A stretch of 64,000 nucleotides of DNA from Paenibacillus turpanensis (GCF_011421635.1 NZ_WTLI01000001.1:1-64000); one strand, 5' to 3'; positions 1 to 8,610 are shown, counted from the first letter of the stretch. Notes: generated by a model not told the origin, from the letters alone. A program made the numbers and translations.

Positions 1-208
1 CTTAGTTTCAGGTCAATATCGTATAACGTTCTTTCCGCGAAATACGCGAATGCTTACGAAACTTGGGGTTAGGCGTATTCGTGATAATATCCCCGCTCCG
101 ATTCGCTTCACGCTGACCCTCTTCCTATCCTTGCACGAGACCCACATTGTACCTCCGACCCCACCCACGGTTCCCTTTCCTCACCCGCCAAATCCTACCG
201 CTCCAAAG

Positions 209-1330
209 CTATTCCTCCATATCCATGAGACGATCAAGCGGACTTTTGATGCGCCTAATATCCTTGATGCTGACGTGGGTGTAGATCTCGGTCGTCTTTG
301 GGCTGGCATGGCCGAGCAGCTCCTGGATGTATCGCAGGTCGGTTCCTCCCTCGAGCAGGTGTGTGGCAAAGGAATGCCGCAAGGTGTGAACGGTAGCGGG
401 CTTGCGAATGGCTGCCAATCGCTTGGCGCGTTCGAAGGCAAACTGGATGGACCGCACATGGAGCGGCTTATGTAACCCTTCCCCGCTGGGAAATAGATAT
501 TGGTCAATGTCAGTCAACCTCATATATTGCTGCAGCAGCCGGTAGGCGGCATCGGAAAGTACGGTGTAGCGATCCTTTTTCCCTTTGCCTTGCCGGATAT
601 GGATGACCTTTCGCTCCGGATCTATATCCGATCTTCGTAAGGCGACGACCTCGCCGATCCGAAGTCCCGCGGAATAAATAACTGTCAAAATGGTGCGATG
701 CTTGATATTCGGCACCGCTTCTAACAGCCGCTTTACCTCGGATGCGGTCAGCACCGTCGGCAGCTTCTTCTGCCGTTTGGGCCGAACCCAAGCCCTTGCA
801 AAACCAGAACGCTGCTCAACCTCACAAAACCAAAACCGCAGCGCGCTAATGGCTTGGTTAATATAAATAGAGGTCCGCTCCTCATGAACCAGCAGGAGAA
901 TATACTGCTGCACGTCGCTTACGGTAACCCGTGACAAGCATTGGCTCTGCTGCTTCAAAAATCGCTTAGCATGACCGGGGTAAGCGCGCTGCGTCCCCGG
1001 CTGATACCCTTTTTGCTTCATCCATTCGTTCAATTGTCGCAGTGAATCAAACTCATACGGTGTCTTCAACGCACGCATAGCAGGAAATTCCGTATAAAGA
1101 TACGAATCTGCCACACTGGCAGGCACCTCGCAAAAGTAATGGCATAAAACCGAAACCGCTTCCTGCGTCCTTGGGATCACCCAACAGCGGCGGACGGCAT
1201 CCCATCGTCTACCGGGTACCCTGCGAATCCATTCCACCCACTGAGGAATCCGCGGAACAAAAACGGTTAATGTCGCCTCCGCCCCATCCTCAATCCCAAT
1301 CTTACCAATTATTTTCGATCTCTTCTCCAT
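209..1330 (-). CDS. Tyrosine recombinase/integrase with HARP-like N-terminus
   Basis: Site-specific DNA recombinase of the XerC/integron-integrase superfamily, 373 residues. The C-terminal catalytic domain has the full set: R224 in AGLRIGE, a lysine-rich turn near 248-252, H315-x-x-R318 in HTLRHSFATHLLEGG, H341 in LLGHAS and nucleophile Y350 in EIYTHV. A core-binding SAM-like domain lies at about 90-180. The first 60 residues carry a W..IP(G)RRWD...CWVIP pattern, which I associate with HARP-like modules fused to some Firmicute recombinases. The end, SPLDRL, resembles the tail of integron integrases, but I see no IntI-specific insert, so I do not call it IntI. The start is ATG with GGAGG six bases upstream. 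It is the last minus-strand gene on the left, preceded by a strong terminator, and no cargo or array is visible. Confidence 0.88.
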   Translation of the reverse strand: MEKRSKIIGKIGIEDGAEATLTVFVPRIPQWVEWIRRVPGRRWDAVRRCWVIPRTQEAVSVLCHYFCEVPASVADSYLYTEFPAMRALKTPYEFDSLRQLNEWMKQKGYQPGTQRAYPGHAKRFLKQQSQCLSRVTVSDVQQYILLLVHEERTSIYINQAISALRFWFCEVEQRSGFARAWVRPKRQKKLPTVLTASEVKRLLEAVPNIKHRTILTVIYSAGLRIGEVVALRRSDIDPERKVIHIRQGKGKKDRYTVLSDAAYRLLQQYMRLTDIDQYLFPSGEGLHKPLHVRSIQFAFERAKRLAAIRKPATVHTLRHSFATHLLEGGTDLRYIQELLGHASPKTTEIYTHVSIKDIRRIKSPLDRLMDMEE

Positions 1331-1358
1331 AATTACCTCCTCTTCCCTTTACAACCAC

Positions 1359-1393
1359 AAAAAAAAGAGACGACAAAATACAATTGTCGTCTC
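1359..1393 (-). terminator. Rho-independent terminator after the HD-GYP gene
   Basis: A perfect 10-bp stem (1367-1376 with 1384-1393) and a 7-base loop are followed on the minus strand by eight U. It ends the HD-GYP transcript just before the recombinase gene. Confidence 0.88.
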
Positions 1394-1443
1394 CGATGCT
1401 TTCGGATGAATAAATTATCAGAACTGATGTTCCCACAAGTGGA

Positions 1444-1471
1444 ATTATACCATATTACTCATATTAATCAA
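1444..1471 (-). promoter_or_regulatory. Candidate sigma-A promoter ahead of the recombinase
   Basis: On the minus strand TTGATT (1466-1471) and TATAAT (1444-1449) are 16 bp apart. The -35 overlaps the stop codon of the HD-GYP gene. The transcript would meet the terminator at 1359-1393 before reaching the recombinase, so it would be attenuated. This is motif evidence only. Confidence 0.35.
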
Positions 1472-3575
1472 CGTAAGCCACTTTTTCCTGCGCGGTTTCG
1501 AATTCAAGCAGCAGCCACGTTCCCTGAGCAGAGGTGTGAATCGACATCCGATCCGTGGCCACATACATGAGAGAAAACCCTTTTCCCAAGGAGCGCTTGC
1601 TGCTGTACCCCGAAATGAGAATCGTCTTCGGCAGCTCATGCAGCGGAATCCCCGAGCCTTGATCCGAAACCAGAACCTGCAGCATCCCCTCGTCGGACTC
1701 GTATATCGATACCTTTCCATCCGCTGCGTGCTTAATCAAATTAGTCACGCCTTCGCTGACGGCCAGCTTCATATTCATTAGTTTACGCGGATCAGTCGGC
1801 TTCAAAAATCCGGAGGTGAACGCCCTGCTCTTTCCAACATCCGCTGTGGTCAAGATATCCATGGAGCCGAGAAACGTGCCAAGCTTCCCCTTCAATTCTT
1901 CACGTGTGAGGCAAATTGTGATTTTTTGGTGGGACAAGGTTTCAATCACATCTTTATACGCCTTCATCGAGTCGTTATAGATCTTACGCTCATACTGGAC
2001 CATCGGTGTAATATCAAGCAAAAAAATGCGCACCTCCGCATCCTCGGGGTAATAATGCGCCTCAAACACGCGTTCCTCGTAAGTCAGCACCTCATGAAAT
2101 GGTTTTCGCAATTGCCAACACAGCTTGGCCAGCTTCTTAATCTCATCATAAGGAGCATTCATATCCATCCCAAGCATTCGATCCGTGTTGTCATAATAAG
2201 TAAGCAAGGAGGCTTGACCCAGCCGTTGAAGCCGTTTCTCGCACTGCTCCTCCTGCTGCTCTGCAATATCTTTCGGCGATTCCCGCTTTTCTAAATACGG
2301 AAATCTCTCACGCAGTTCGCGAATCGTCTGTATCGTAACTGCAGAGACAAGGGACGGATCCAGACTTTTTCCAGACATTTCCTGAAGCAGTTCAAATACA
2401 ATTTGATCATCTTTATACTTGAACATAAGTATGTCCAGCTCATTACAAACAGCAATGATTCTAGATTCCATAGGGATGTTTGTGCCAGCCAAGCCTTCCG
2501 GATAACCTTTTCCGTCATATCGTTCATGGTGATGCAGGATCCACGCAGATGCTTTGGGATTGGACAGAAAGTTCCGAACGATTTCCGCCCCTTTTTCGGA
2601 GTGCGCTTGAAATTCTTTCTCCTCAGATAGCGTGAAGGCTCCACGTTTTTGCAGCAACTGCGGCGGCAGCACCACCTTGCCGATATCGTGTACAATGGAT
2701 GCTTGGATCAAATCATTGATTTTATCCTTAGGATAGGGAACCGTTTCAAGTAATTTTTCACATATAAACCCAACGCGTTCCCCATGCCCCTCCATCTGAT
2801 TCGACATTCTTGATTCAAACAACCGAATAAACTGCTCCGAAGCCTTATGATTCACCTGCATTTGTTGAAAATACCCTCTGGAGAAAAAAACAATGATACC
2901 GAGATAGATCAAGAAGACAACCGCCTCCTTCACCCAGTCCTCTCCATGAGTTAAATAGTGAACGCCGACCACCGAATACGTAATGATTCCAACAGCCATT
3001 ATCTTCGCCCTGCTCATAACACGCCGCCAAATCGGAACTCCATTGCCTTTTCCTTCTACTGCAATGAGTACATGCTTGAATACAAGAAAGAGCGTAACAG
3101 CTGCCAGAACTTTTAAATAAATGGATGATGATTCGAGCAGCTCCCATGCGGCGTAGGCTCCAAGGGCACTCACAGTATAACGGCCATACATAATCATAAA
3201 CCATTTAATCATCATCCGCTTCGGTGATTTCCATGTATGCTTTACAGAAAAAAATGCGGTACTAAGAGCAATTCCTACCATACAAGCAGCATAGCCATAA
3301 CTCATCAACAGCATTAGATAACAAACGATTCCTGCAGTGTAATACTCCCCGCGAAACAACCGCATCGGAAAAAAATCGAAGATGACCATGAGAAGCAATA
3401 ACGGCCAGATAGACTCAAACGGAATTAAAGGGAATTGATAGAGTAGCACAAACATGGAAAGAACACCTATAAAATACATCATACGGGTATATTTCGTTTT
3501 CTCGATTACGGGAGTCTTTCCATCCTCCATAACACTCCATTTTCGAAGCATTGAGGCCATCCTTTTCATCGTCAT
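1464..3575 (-). CDS. Membrane HD-GYP protein fused to an anti-sigma-type histidine-kinase-like ATPase
   Basis: A 703-residue multidomain protein. Residues about 30-235 hold several membrane segments. Residues about 245-400 form an HD-GYP domain (H264, H296-D297, HHHE at 348-351, DGKGYP at 354-359), the c-di-GMP phosphodiesterase fold. Residues about 440-560 look PAS-like. Residues about 590-695 form an RsbW/SpoIIAB-type HATPase (N612 in the N-box, DQGSG at 638-642, GKGF at 664-667). In the usual C/A-D-x-x-D segment the Asp is Asn (N378 in VCNELD), so one metal ligand or its partner is altered and activity is uncertain. It lies 23 bp after the STAS gene and is probably co-transcribed with fapA and STAS under the c-di-GMP riboswitch. 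The inferred role is to sense membrane or c-di-GMP state and phosphorylate the STAS partner. Confidence 0.85.
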   Translation of the reverse strand: MTMKRMASMLRKWSVMEDGKTPVIEKTKYTRMMYFIGVLSMFVLLYQFPLIPFESIWPLLLLMVIFDFFPMRLFRGEYYTAGIVCYLMLLMSYGYAACMVGIALSTAFFSVKHTWKSPKRMMIKWFMIMYGRYTVSALGAYAAWELLESSSIYLKVLAAVTLFLVFKHVLIAVEGKGNGVPIWRRVMSRAKIMAVGIITYSVVGVHYLTHGEDWVKEAVVFLIYLGIIVFFSRGYFQQMQVNHKASEQFIRLFESRMSNQMEGHGERVGFICEKLLETVPYPKDKINDLIQASIVHDIGKVVLPPQLLQKRGAFTLSEEKEFQAHSEKGAEIVRNFLSNPKASAWILHHHERYDGKGYPEGLAGTNIPMESRIIAVCNELDILMFKYKDDQIVFELLQEMSGKSLDPSLVSAVTIQTIRELRERFPYLEKRESPKDIAEQQEEQCEKRLQRLGQASLLTYYDNTDRMLGMDMNAPYDEIKKLAKLCWQLRKPFHEVLTYEERVFEAHYYPEDAEVRIFLLDITPMVQYERKIYNDSMKAYKDVIETLSHQKITICLTREELKGKLGTFLGSMDILTTADVGKSRAFTSGFLKPTDPRKLMNMKLAVSEGVTNLIKHAADGKVSIYESDEGMLQVLVSDQGSGIPLHELPKTILISGYSSKRSLGKGFSLMYVATDRMSIHTSAQGTWLLLEFETAQEKVAYVD

Positions 3576-3598
3576 TACCGCCGATCTCAGTAATATGG

Positions 3599-3910
3599 TT
3601 AGGCCAAAACATTCTCCCCAAAAATGTCCTCGATTTGCAAAAACTCAAACACTTCCATCACTTCTGGACGTACGTGCGTAATACGTACAGCTCGCCCGAG
3701 CTCCAGCAGCGCTTGAACAATTTTGATGAGAAGACCGATTCCGGTCGAATCGACGAAATATACCTCGGAAAAATTCATTTCAATCGTGGTGTACTTCACA
3801 AGCATCGGCTGGATCTCGGTTTCCATCAAATCCGTCACGTCAATATCGATATCACCTTCAAAAAAAATTACCGACTGCTCGCCATTTTCAAACAATTTAT
3901 AGGTAAACAT
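3599..3910 (-). CDS. STAS-domain anti-sigma factor antagonist (SpoIIAA/RsbV-like)
   Basis: A 103-residue single STAS domain. The phosphorylation loop reads VDSTGIGLL, with S55/T56 at the usual site, so the family's switch (binds the anti-sigma kinase when unphosphorylated, released when phosphorylated) should work. The start is ATG with GGGAG seven bases upstream. It lies 12 bp after the fapA-like stop and 23 bp before the HD-GYP/HATPase fusion, whose C-terminal domain is the obvious kinase partner. The PP2C phosphatase at 6285-7421 is the obvious opposing enzyme. No sigma factor gene is in this cluster, so the output is unknown. Confidence 0.9.
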   Translation of the reverse strand: MFTYKLFENGEQSVIFFEGDIDIDVTDLMETEIQPMLVKYTTIEMNFSEVYFVDSTGIGLLIKIVQALLELGRAVRITHVRPEVMEVFEFLQIEDIFGENVLA

Positions 3911-3922
3911 AGCTGCACTCCC

Positions 3923-5977
3923 TTAGTTTAATTTTAGATTGCCGTCCGCATCGAGCCGGGCATGAATATGTGTGCCGTTTTGCATAAATTGATGGGAACG
4001 GTTACCCACCTGAATGATCGTATTTTCCATAACTCTTGCAATCTTGATGAACGCATCAGCCGGCACTTGAATGCGGGTAGCCGCACCGCCGTGGGCCCCT
4101 GCCTCCTGAATGGATGTGCCAACATGCGCATAATACGTTCCACCCCGGAGAAAACCATTAACCTGAAGCTGCCCCCGGCAGTGAACAGTACTGTTATAGC
4201 ATCCATTGTGAACGATCATATCACCACCGGAATACATATAGCTGTTATGTGCATAGTTGAACTTCATAAAGGACGCAACCTCCTCATTCAACTGACACAG
4301 CGCGAACATCCCTTCTGTCAATTCCACGAATTGGGCTACATCCCCTGCCGTATGAAACGTGCTTGAAACCGGGTTTAAGAAGCCTTTATGCACGGACTCC
4401 ACATATTTTCCCCAAGCGGGCTCAAGCTCCGCTTCATAGGCAGACAGCTTCTGCGCTAGCTGAGTAAATTGCTGATGCAGACCTTTGAATTTCCCTTGCA
4501 GCAGTACTTGAATCAGCGTCCGCAAGCCTGTTTTTTGCAGATCAGCGACCTTGAAGGCACTGGCCCCGCTCACTTGGATAACCGCCTGCTGAAGCATTTT
4601 GACATTCCGGATAATCTCTCGCAAAATCGGCTCGATTTCCGCCATGACAATACTGCCCTTCCCAGCCGTAACATTACTCGTAATAATATTTGAACGAACG
4701 ATGATTGATTGGGTTGCGCTCACGGTTGCCATGTTGCTATTGCCTTGAATCGTTACATTGCCAAGAGCGTCGACGGTCATTCCATCTTGGACCGAGCCAG
4801 TAATTTCAACATCCCCTTGGAAATGAATGTTTCCGCTCGCCAAGTCGACATCTCCCCCATGCACCAGCTTCGGGACGATGGAAACCGTCAGAATCTGACC
4901 TTTTTGCTGAATTTGAGGCATTCCCGCTTGAAGCGCAACAATCTTTGAACCTGAATCAATTAGAGATACGCCTTTTCCTTCAACAAAACGCAGCTCTTGA
5001 ACGGGGTCCGCCACAATCTCCGCTCCGGTTACTGCAGTACCCGGCTTTCCTGGCACAGGCGGCAGGATCATTCCGATCACACTGCCTTTATCAACGGACG
5101 GAAACTCCTTAATTTCTCGAAAATCTACCGTGCCGTCTTCCCTTTCCTTTGGGGATGACTTTCGAGTTGTTGTATCCAGCAGACTTTTAAACTCGCCATG
5201 GGAGCCCGCTTCCGGCGCCTTGCCTGCAGCAATGATAAATTGGCCAGGCACCGTCGCCATACACGCTTTGCCGATTTCATCATGCTGAATGCCGAATACG
5301 ACCCCAAGCTGACGCAGCTTTTGCTCAATATCCAATGGATCCAATGGAATAAACTGCTTACTTTGCTCAACACGCAGCACCGCCATGCGAGCTGGAGACA
5401 GATCCTCCAATTTCTTATCCATTCGGTATCCCGGGGTTACGGTCAGTCTTGCCATCAGCTTTCGTTCATCAAGGTCAATGCTCCATACCGGCTCAACGGC
5501 TTCCTCCTCAAAGGAAATTTCAAACCGGTCACTTTCCTTAACCTCCACTGTCTTTTCAACCATGACCCCGTTTTGAACAATTTTCACCCCAGGGCAAGGA
5601 GTCATCATTGGATGCTGATCCGGCGCATCTTTACAATGAATCATGCCGCCGACAACCCATACATGTCCTCCCAGCTCTCCCGCCGCCGAAACCGAGAAGG
5701 CATCGGAGCCCGGCGCATCGATGGAGGAGTCAATTAAATCTTCTATCAGCTTTTCAATGGACACCGAAGCCTCGGCATGATTCGCAGGCTCTGAAACAGC
5801 CTTGGGCCGAACGAGTGTGACACGAACAACCGCAGGCTTCGCTTTGCCAAAAAAACTTTTTGCTTCCGTTTCCAAAATTTCAATATGCACCTCCTGCTTG
5901 GAGGCCTCTAATAAGTCAAGCGCCGTTTCAATGGCCAGCTTCACTGTTTTCCCCTTGGAAACCACACTTTTTTCCAT
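3923..5977 (-). CDS. FapA/DUF342 family protein with Jag_N-like N-terminus
   Basis: A protein of about 684 residues. Its first 60 residues (EKSVVSKGKTVKLAIETAL... SFFGKAKPAVVRV) match the Jag N-terminal module. The rest is the flagellar-assembly-protein-A (DUF342) architecture: a region rich in GDVEITGSVQDG / GNVTIQGNSN beta-helix repeats, then a coiled stretch, then a second beta-helical part. Proteins of this family are cytoplasmic and poorly understood, sometimes tied to flagella or the cell surface. I prefer the ATG at 5977 (AGGCGG eight bases upstream) over an in-frame GTG at 5986. It is the first gene after the c-di-GMP riboswitch and leads the STAS and HD-GYP genes. Confidence 0.85.
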   Translation of the reverse strand: MEKSVVSKGKTVKLAIETALDLLEASKQEVHIEILETEAKSFFGKAKPAVVRVTLVRPKAVSEPANHAEASVSIEKLIEDLIDSSIDAPGSDAFSVSAAGELGGHVWVVGGMIHCKDAPDQHPMMTPCPGVKIVQNGVMVEKTVEVKESDRFEISFEEEAVEPVWSIDLDERKLMARLTVTPGYRMDKKLEDLSPARMAVLRVEQSKQFIPLDPLDIEQKLRQLGVVFGIQHDEIGKACMATVPGQFIIAAGKAPEAGSHGEFKSLLDTTTRKSSPKEREDGTVDFREIKEFPSVDKGSVIGMILPPVPGKPGTAVTGAEIVADPVQELRFVEGKGVSLIDSGSKIVALQAGMPQIQQKGQILTVSIVPKLVHGGDVDLASGNIHFQGDVEITGSVQDGMTVDALGNVTIQGNSNMATVSATQSIIVRSNIITSNVTAGKGSIVMAEIEPILREIIRNVKMLQQAVIQVSGASAFKVADLQKTGLRTLIQVLLQGKFKGLHQQFTQLAQKLSAYEAELEPAWGKYVESVHKGFLNPVSSTFHTAGDVAQFVELTEGMFALCQLNEEVASFMKFNYAHNSYMYSGGDMIVHNGCYNSTVHCRGQLQVNGFLRGGTYYAHVGTSIQEAGAHGGAATRIQVPADAFIKIARVMENTIIQVGNRSHQFMQNGTHIHARLDADGNLKLN

Positions 5978-6028
5978 TCTCCCCACCGCCTTTATGAGCT
6001 AAAGTAGCCTAAGCCCCAATGAGCAACG

Positions 6029-6060
6029 AAAAAAGAAGACCTCCGAAAAGGGGGTCTTCT
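6029..6060 (-). terminator. Terminator of the c-di-GMP riboswitch
   Basis: An 11-bp stem (6034-6044 with 6050-6060, one G-T pair) and a 5-base loop, then a U run on the minus strand. It lies directly after the aptamer and about 50 bp before the fapA-like start, as in a transcriptional riboswitch. Confidence 0.88.
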
Positions 6061-6068
6061 CCCGCTAA

Positions 6069-6183
6069 CTTTTCGGCAACCCGGCTGCCATTGCATTGCA
6101 CAGTGTAGCTATCATCTTTGATGTGGCGAATGCGTTAGGCCCGTGGCTTTGCGTCCCTGACTTTCGTTCAGGTTTGCCTTTTT
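6069..6183 (-). promoter_or_regulatory. Cyclic-di-GMP-I (GEMM) riboswitch aptamer
   Basis: Read on the minus strand the element has the class-I GEMM landmarks in order: AAAGGCAAACC, a GAAA tetraloop-like hairpin, GGGACGCAAAGCC, GGGCCTA, a variable stem, then GCAGCCGGGTTGCC. The downstream terminator contains CTTTTCGG's exact partner: + strand 6069-6076 and 6043-6050 are perfectly complementary over 8 bp, which gives a possible antiterminator. Known GEMM-I elements bind c-di-GMP. From the competing pairings I infer ligand-promoted termination (OFF switch), but the direction is not certain. Confidence 0.9.
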
Positions 6184-6284
6184 CGATTGTCTAATAGGTA
6201 ATTTGGACTAGGTAATATATACTATAAATATATTGGAAATATGGAACGTTTACAAGTCTTTTAATTTGGTAATTCAATCCAACT

Positions 6285-7421
6285 TTACTTGAGGAGGATG
6301 GAGATCAAACAAACATCATCCGCTTTATTGTCTCGAAGGGACACTACACGGTCAATAAACTCCTGATTATTTAGGGAATGAAAGCGCACTGCATCCAGCT
6401 CTAATTGGTGAATCCCTGCGGATATGGCGGTCCCCTTCGTTTCCACAAGACCATCGGTATAAATGACTAAACGATTCCCCGTTTCATAAGGAATGTAAGC
6501 GGTTTTAACATTCGGGGTTCGCTTCACCCCAATCGGCACACATGCGCTTTCCAATCTTGCAGCGACCTCTCCCTGCTGAATAAGAAGACCAGGCGGATGT
6601 CCTGCATTAAAATACTTGATATGCTTACGCTGGATATCGATCACCAAATAAATGGCCGTTAAGTAAACAAACTTTTTCCCGCCTCCGAACAACTGCAGCA
6701 TTTGACGGTTCAATTCATAAAAGATTTGTTCCGGCTCGGTTCCCCGGTTTACTAAGCCTCCCAGCAAAGAACGGATGGACATGCTGATTAAGGAAGAGGA
6801 CAAGCCGTGCCCGGATACGTCAATAAGCATGATGCCATACCGGTGCTCATCGATTGGCGTCCAATAAAACATGTCTCCCGATACCTCGTCGGATTGAATA
6901 TATGCGCCATGTATCTCAATATGTTGATCGACAATGGGCGGGCTCAACACGCTTCTTTGGATCGTCTTGGCTAGCTGAAGCTCTTTTGTCATTTTCGCTT
7001 CACGGTCTTTACGGCTGTCCATTTCCTTCTTCAAGGTTATTGCCGATTTCACCCTTGCTAAAAGCTCCACACGCTCAAACCCTTTTTGGATAAAATCCAT
7101 GCCTCCGGCATCGAAAGCATCCTGTAAGTGGTTTTTGTTCGCGGTTACAAAAATGATCGGAAGATCACGGTAACGGCTGCAGGACTTGATGCGGCGGCAG
7201 GCCTCAATACCGTCCATTTCCGGCATTACTACATCTAGCAGAACTAAATCGAATGAAGTAATCGGTCTGCCGATTTCTTTCCCGTCGGCATCCATTCCGA
7301 GTTTGATATATGCATCCTGAGCAGAGCTGGCCGTATGAATATTCGAGTAGCCGGCCTCCTGCAGGATATCCTGGAAGAATTTCATGTTGAGCAGGGAGTC
7401 GTCTACAATCAGGATACTCAT
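6285..7421 (-). CDS. Response regulator with PP2C (SpoIIE/RsbU-type) phosphatase output
   Basis: A 378-residue protein. Residues 1-125 are a receiver domain (D7, D8, phospho-acceptor D63 in LLDVVMP, a conserved T in FVTA and the K in FIQKGF, where a Pro usually follows). A short coiled linker (about 130-150) leads to a PPM/SpoIIE phosphatase with the metal-binding Asp motifs VSGDM, LIDVSGHG, YTDGLVE and KADDVCL all present. The family dephosphorylates STAS antagonists in partner switching, and the STAS gene lies 2.4 kb downstream on the same strand. No sensor kinase gene adjoins it. The riboswitch-terminator separates it from fapA-STAS-HD-GYP, so it is probably expressed independently, with possible read-through. 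RBS GGAAAGGAAG precedes the ATG. Confidence 0.9.
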   Translation of the reverse strand: MSILIVDDSLLNMKFFQDILQEAGYSNIHTASSAQDAYIKLGMDADGKEIGRPITSFDLVLLDVVMPEMDGIEACRRIKSCSRYRDLPIIFVTANKNHLQDAFDAGGMDFIQKGFERVELLARVKSAITLKKEMDSRKDREAKMTKELQLAKTIQRSVLSPPIVDQHIEIHGAYIQSDEVSGDMFYWTPIDEHRYGIMLIDVSGHGLSSSLISMSIRSLLGGLVNRGTEPEQIFYELNRQMLQLFGGGKKFVYLTAIYLVIDIQRKHIKYFNAGHPPGLLIQQGEVAARLESACVPIGVKRTPNVKTAYIPYETGNRLVIYTDGLVETKGTAISAGIHQLELDAVRFHSLNNQEFIDRVVSLRDNKADDVCLISILLK

Positions 7422-7606
7422 GATGCATCTTCCTTTCCGCCTTTGTATCTTAATAATTCGACAATTTTTGCGAAATTCCTCTTTTCATCTTTTGGATTGC
7501 GTTATTGTAGTAATAAAGGCCTATATCGGACAAGAAACAACAGCCGGTCCCAGACAGCATGACGAGAAGCAGGTTCTGCATAGCAGGATACTTCTGCCTT
7601 GATCAT

Positions 7607-8458
7607 TTATGACATCATCCACGTAGCACGTGTATATCCAAGCCTCATTCCGCAGCGCTCCATGTTCCGGTGGCTCGTCGAGGCGAATGCGGCTTGACTG
7701 ACGGCAAGCACCGCTCCCTGCATCTCCGCATCCCGCAGCCTGCGTTGAATGAGTGCCTGCTGAATCCCGCGGCCCCGAACCTCCGGCAGCACCGCTGCAA
7801 ACGTAAGCGATGCTGCATTCCCCTTCGTGTACATCACCGATACCCCGGCAGCCTCCCCTTCTAGGGACGCAAGGTAGAACGACCATCCTTCCCGGCCTAG
7901 CAGCACCCGGTTATTATGCGCCACCTCGACCGCTCCGGACAGCGGCAGGCCTGTTCCTAAACAATGAATTCGTGCGTAGATGTCAATCTCATCCGGCTGC
8001 AATGGGCGAATGTCGATCCTGTGAGAGGGATCGTTTTCTCTTGCCATAGCGCCCCTCTCTGCTCCTTCAAGTCTTTTCACAGAAGCCGCCTCTGACTGTA
8101 ACCCACGATAAAAGCTGGCATGATAACCAACCGGCCGGCAGTCCTTCTCCAGCAAAGCTTGCATGGTCTCCTTCCCCGCGCGTCCCGGCACCAGCTCAAT
8201 GGTCGCTTTTCTGCCTCGCTCCCGGTAAAGATCCAGCATTTCGTCAAGCTGAGGAAGATCCGCATCGCTAAAGCCCTTAATCGTGTTAAACTGCGGCCAT
8301 GGCATCGCTTTGCTGTAAAGCAAGGTTGAAGTGCCCAGCCTGTGCAGCTCCACTCCCATTGGATTTCCTTCTCTCTCTTGAATCGCAATCATCCGATCCG
8401 TCATATATTCGATTTCCGAGCGCTCCAGCGCTTCGGCCAGCTGAGATGACATGTACAT
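7607..8458 (-). CDS. GNAT family N-acetyltransferase
   Basis: A 283-residue protein with a GNAT fold in its C-terminal half: VMYTKGNAASLTFAAVLPEVRGRGIQQALI contains motif A (R-G-R-G-I-Q), the acetyl-CoA loop, followed by a motif-B-like helix and the NMERCGM segment. The N-terminal 130 residues are less conserved and may be a second degenerate GNAT lobe. The substrate cannot be told from sequence. It stands between the PP2C response regulator and ppaC, with no sign of an operon. Confidence 0.82.
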   Translation of the reverse strand: MYMSSQLAEALERSEIEYMTDRMIAIQEREGNPMGVELHRLGTSTLLYSKAMPWPQFNTIKGFSDADLPQLDEMLDLYRERGRKATIELVPGRAGKETMQALLEKDCRPVGYHASFYRGLQSEAASVKRLEGAERGAMARENDPSHRIDIRPLQPDEIDIYARIHCLGTGLPLSGAVEVAHNNRVLLGREGWSFYLASLEGEAAGVSVMYTKGNAASLTFAAVLPEVRGRGIQQALIQRRLRDAEMQGAVLAVSQAAFASTSHRNMERCGMRLGYTRATWMMS

Positions 8459-8552
8459 TGATAATCCCTCACCTTACATCCATAGTAAGCACTGCCCAAC
8501 TCATTTCCATTTTCGTTCGACCAGTACGTTGTAACAAAATTCTCCAGCAACT

Positions 8553-8599
8553 AAAAAATCCCCTGCACCCAACATGAACATGTTGGATACAGAGGATTT
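8553..8599 (-). terminator. Terminator of ppaC
   Basis: A long hairpin with the inner stem CCAACATG-AA-CATGTTGG and an outer AAATCC/GGATTT closure, followed by six U on the minus strand, just after the ppaC stop. Confidence 0.85.
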
Positions 8600-8610
8600 G
8601 GTTTACTACA

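Noticed and set aside
50-475. Plus-strand open frame of 141 codons opposite the recombinase C-terminus
   Set aside because: It is antisense to the conserved catalytic domain, has no ribosome site and a Pro-rich translation with no family resemblance.
6130-6140. GTTAGGC resembling an integron core site
   Set aside because: It is part of the conserved GGCCTAAC segment of the c-di-GMP riboswitch.
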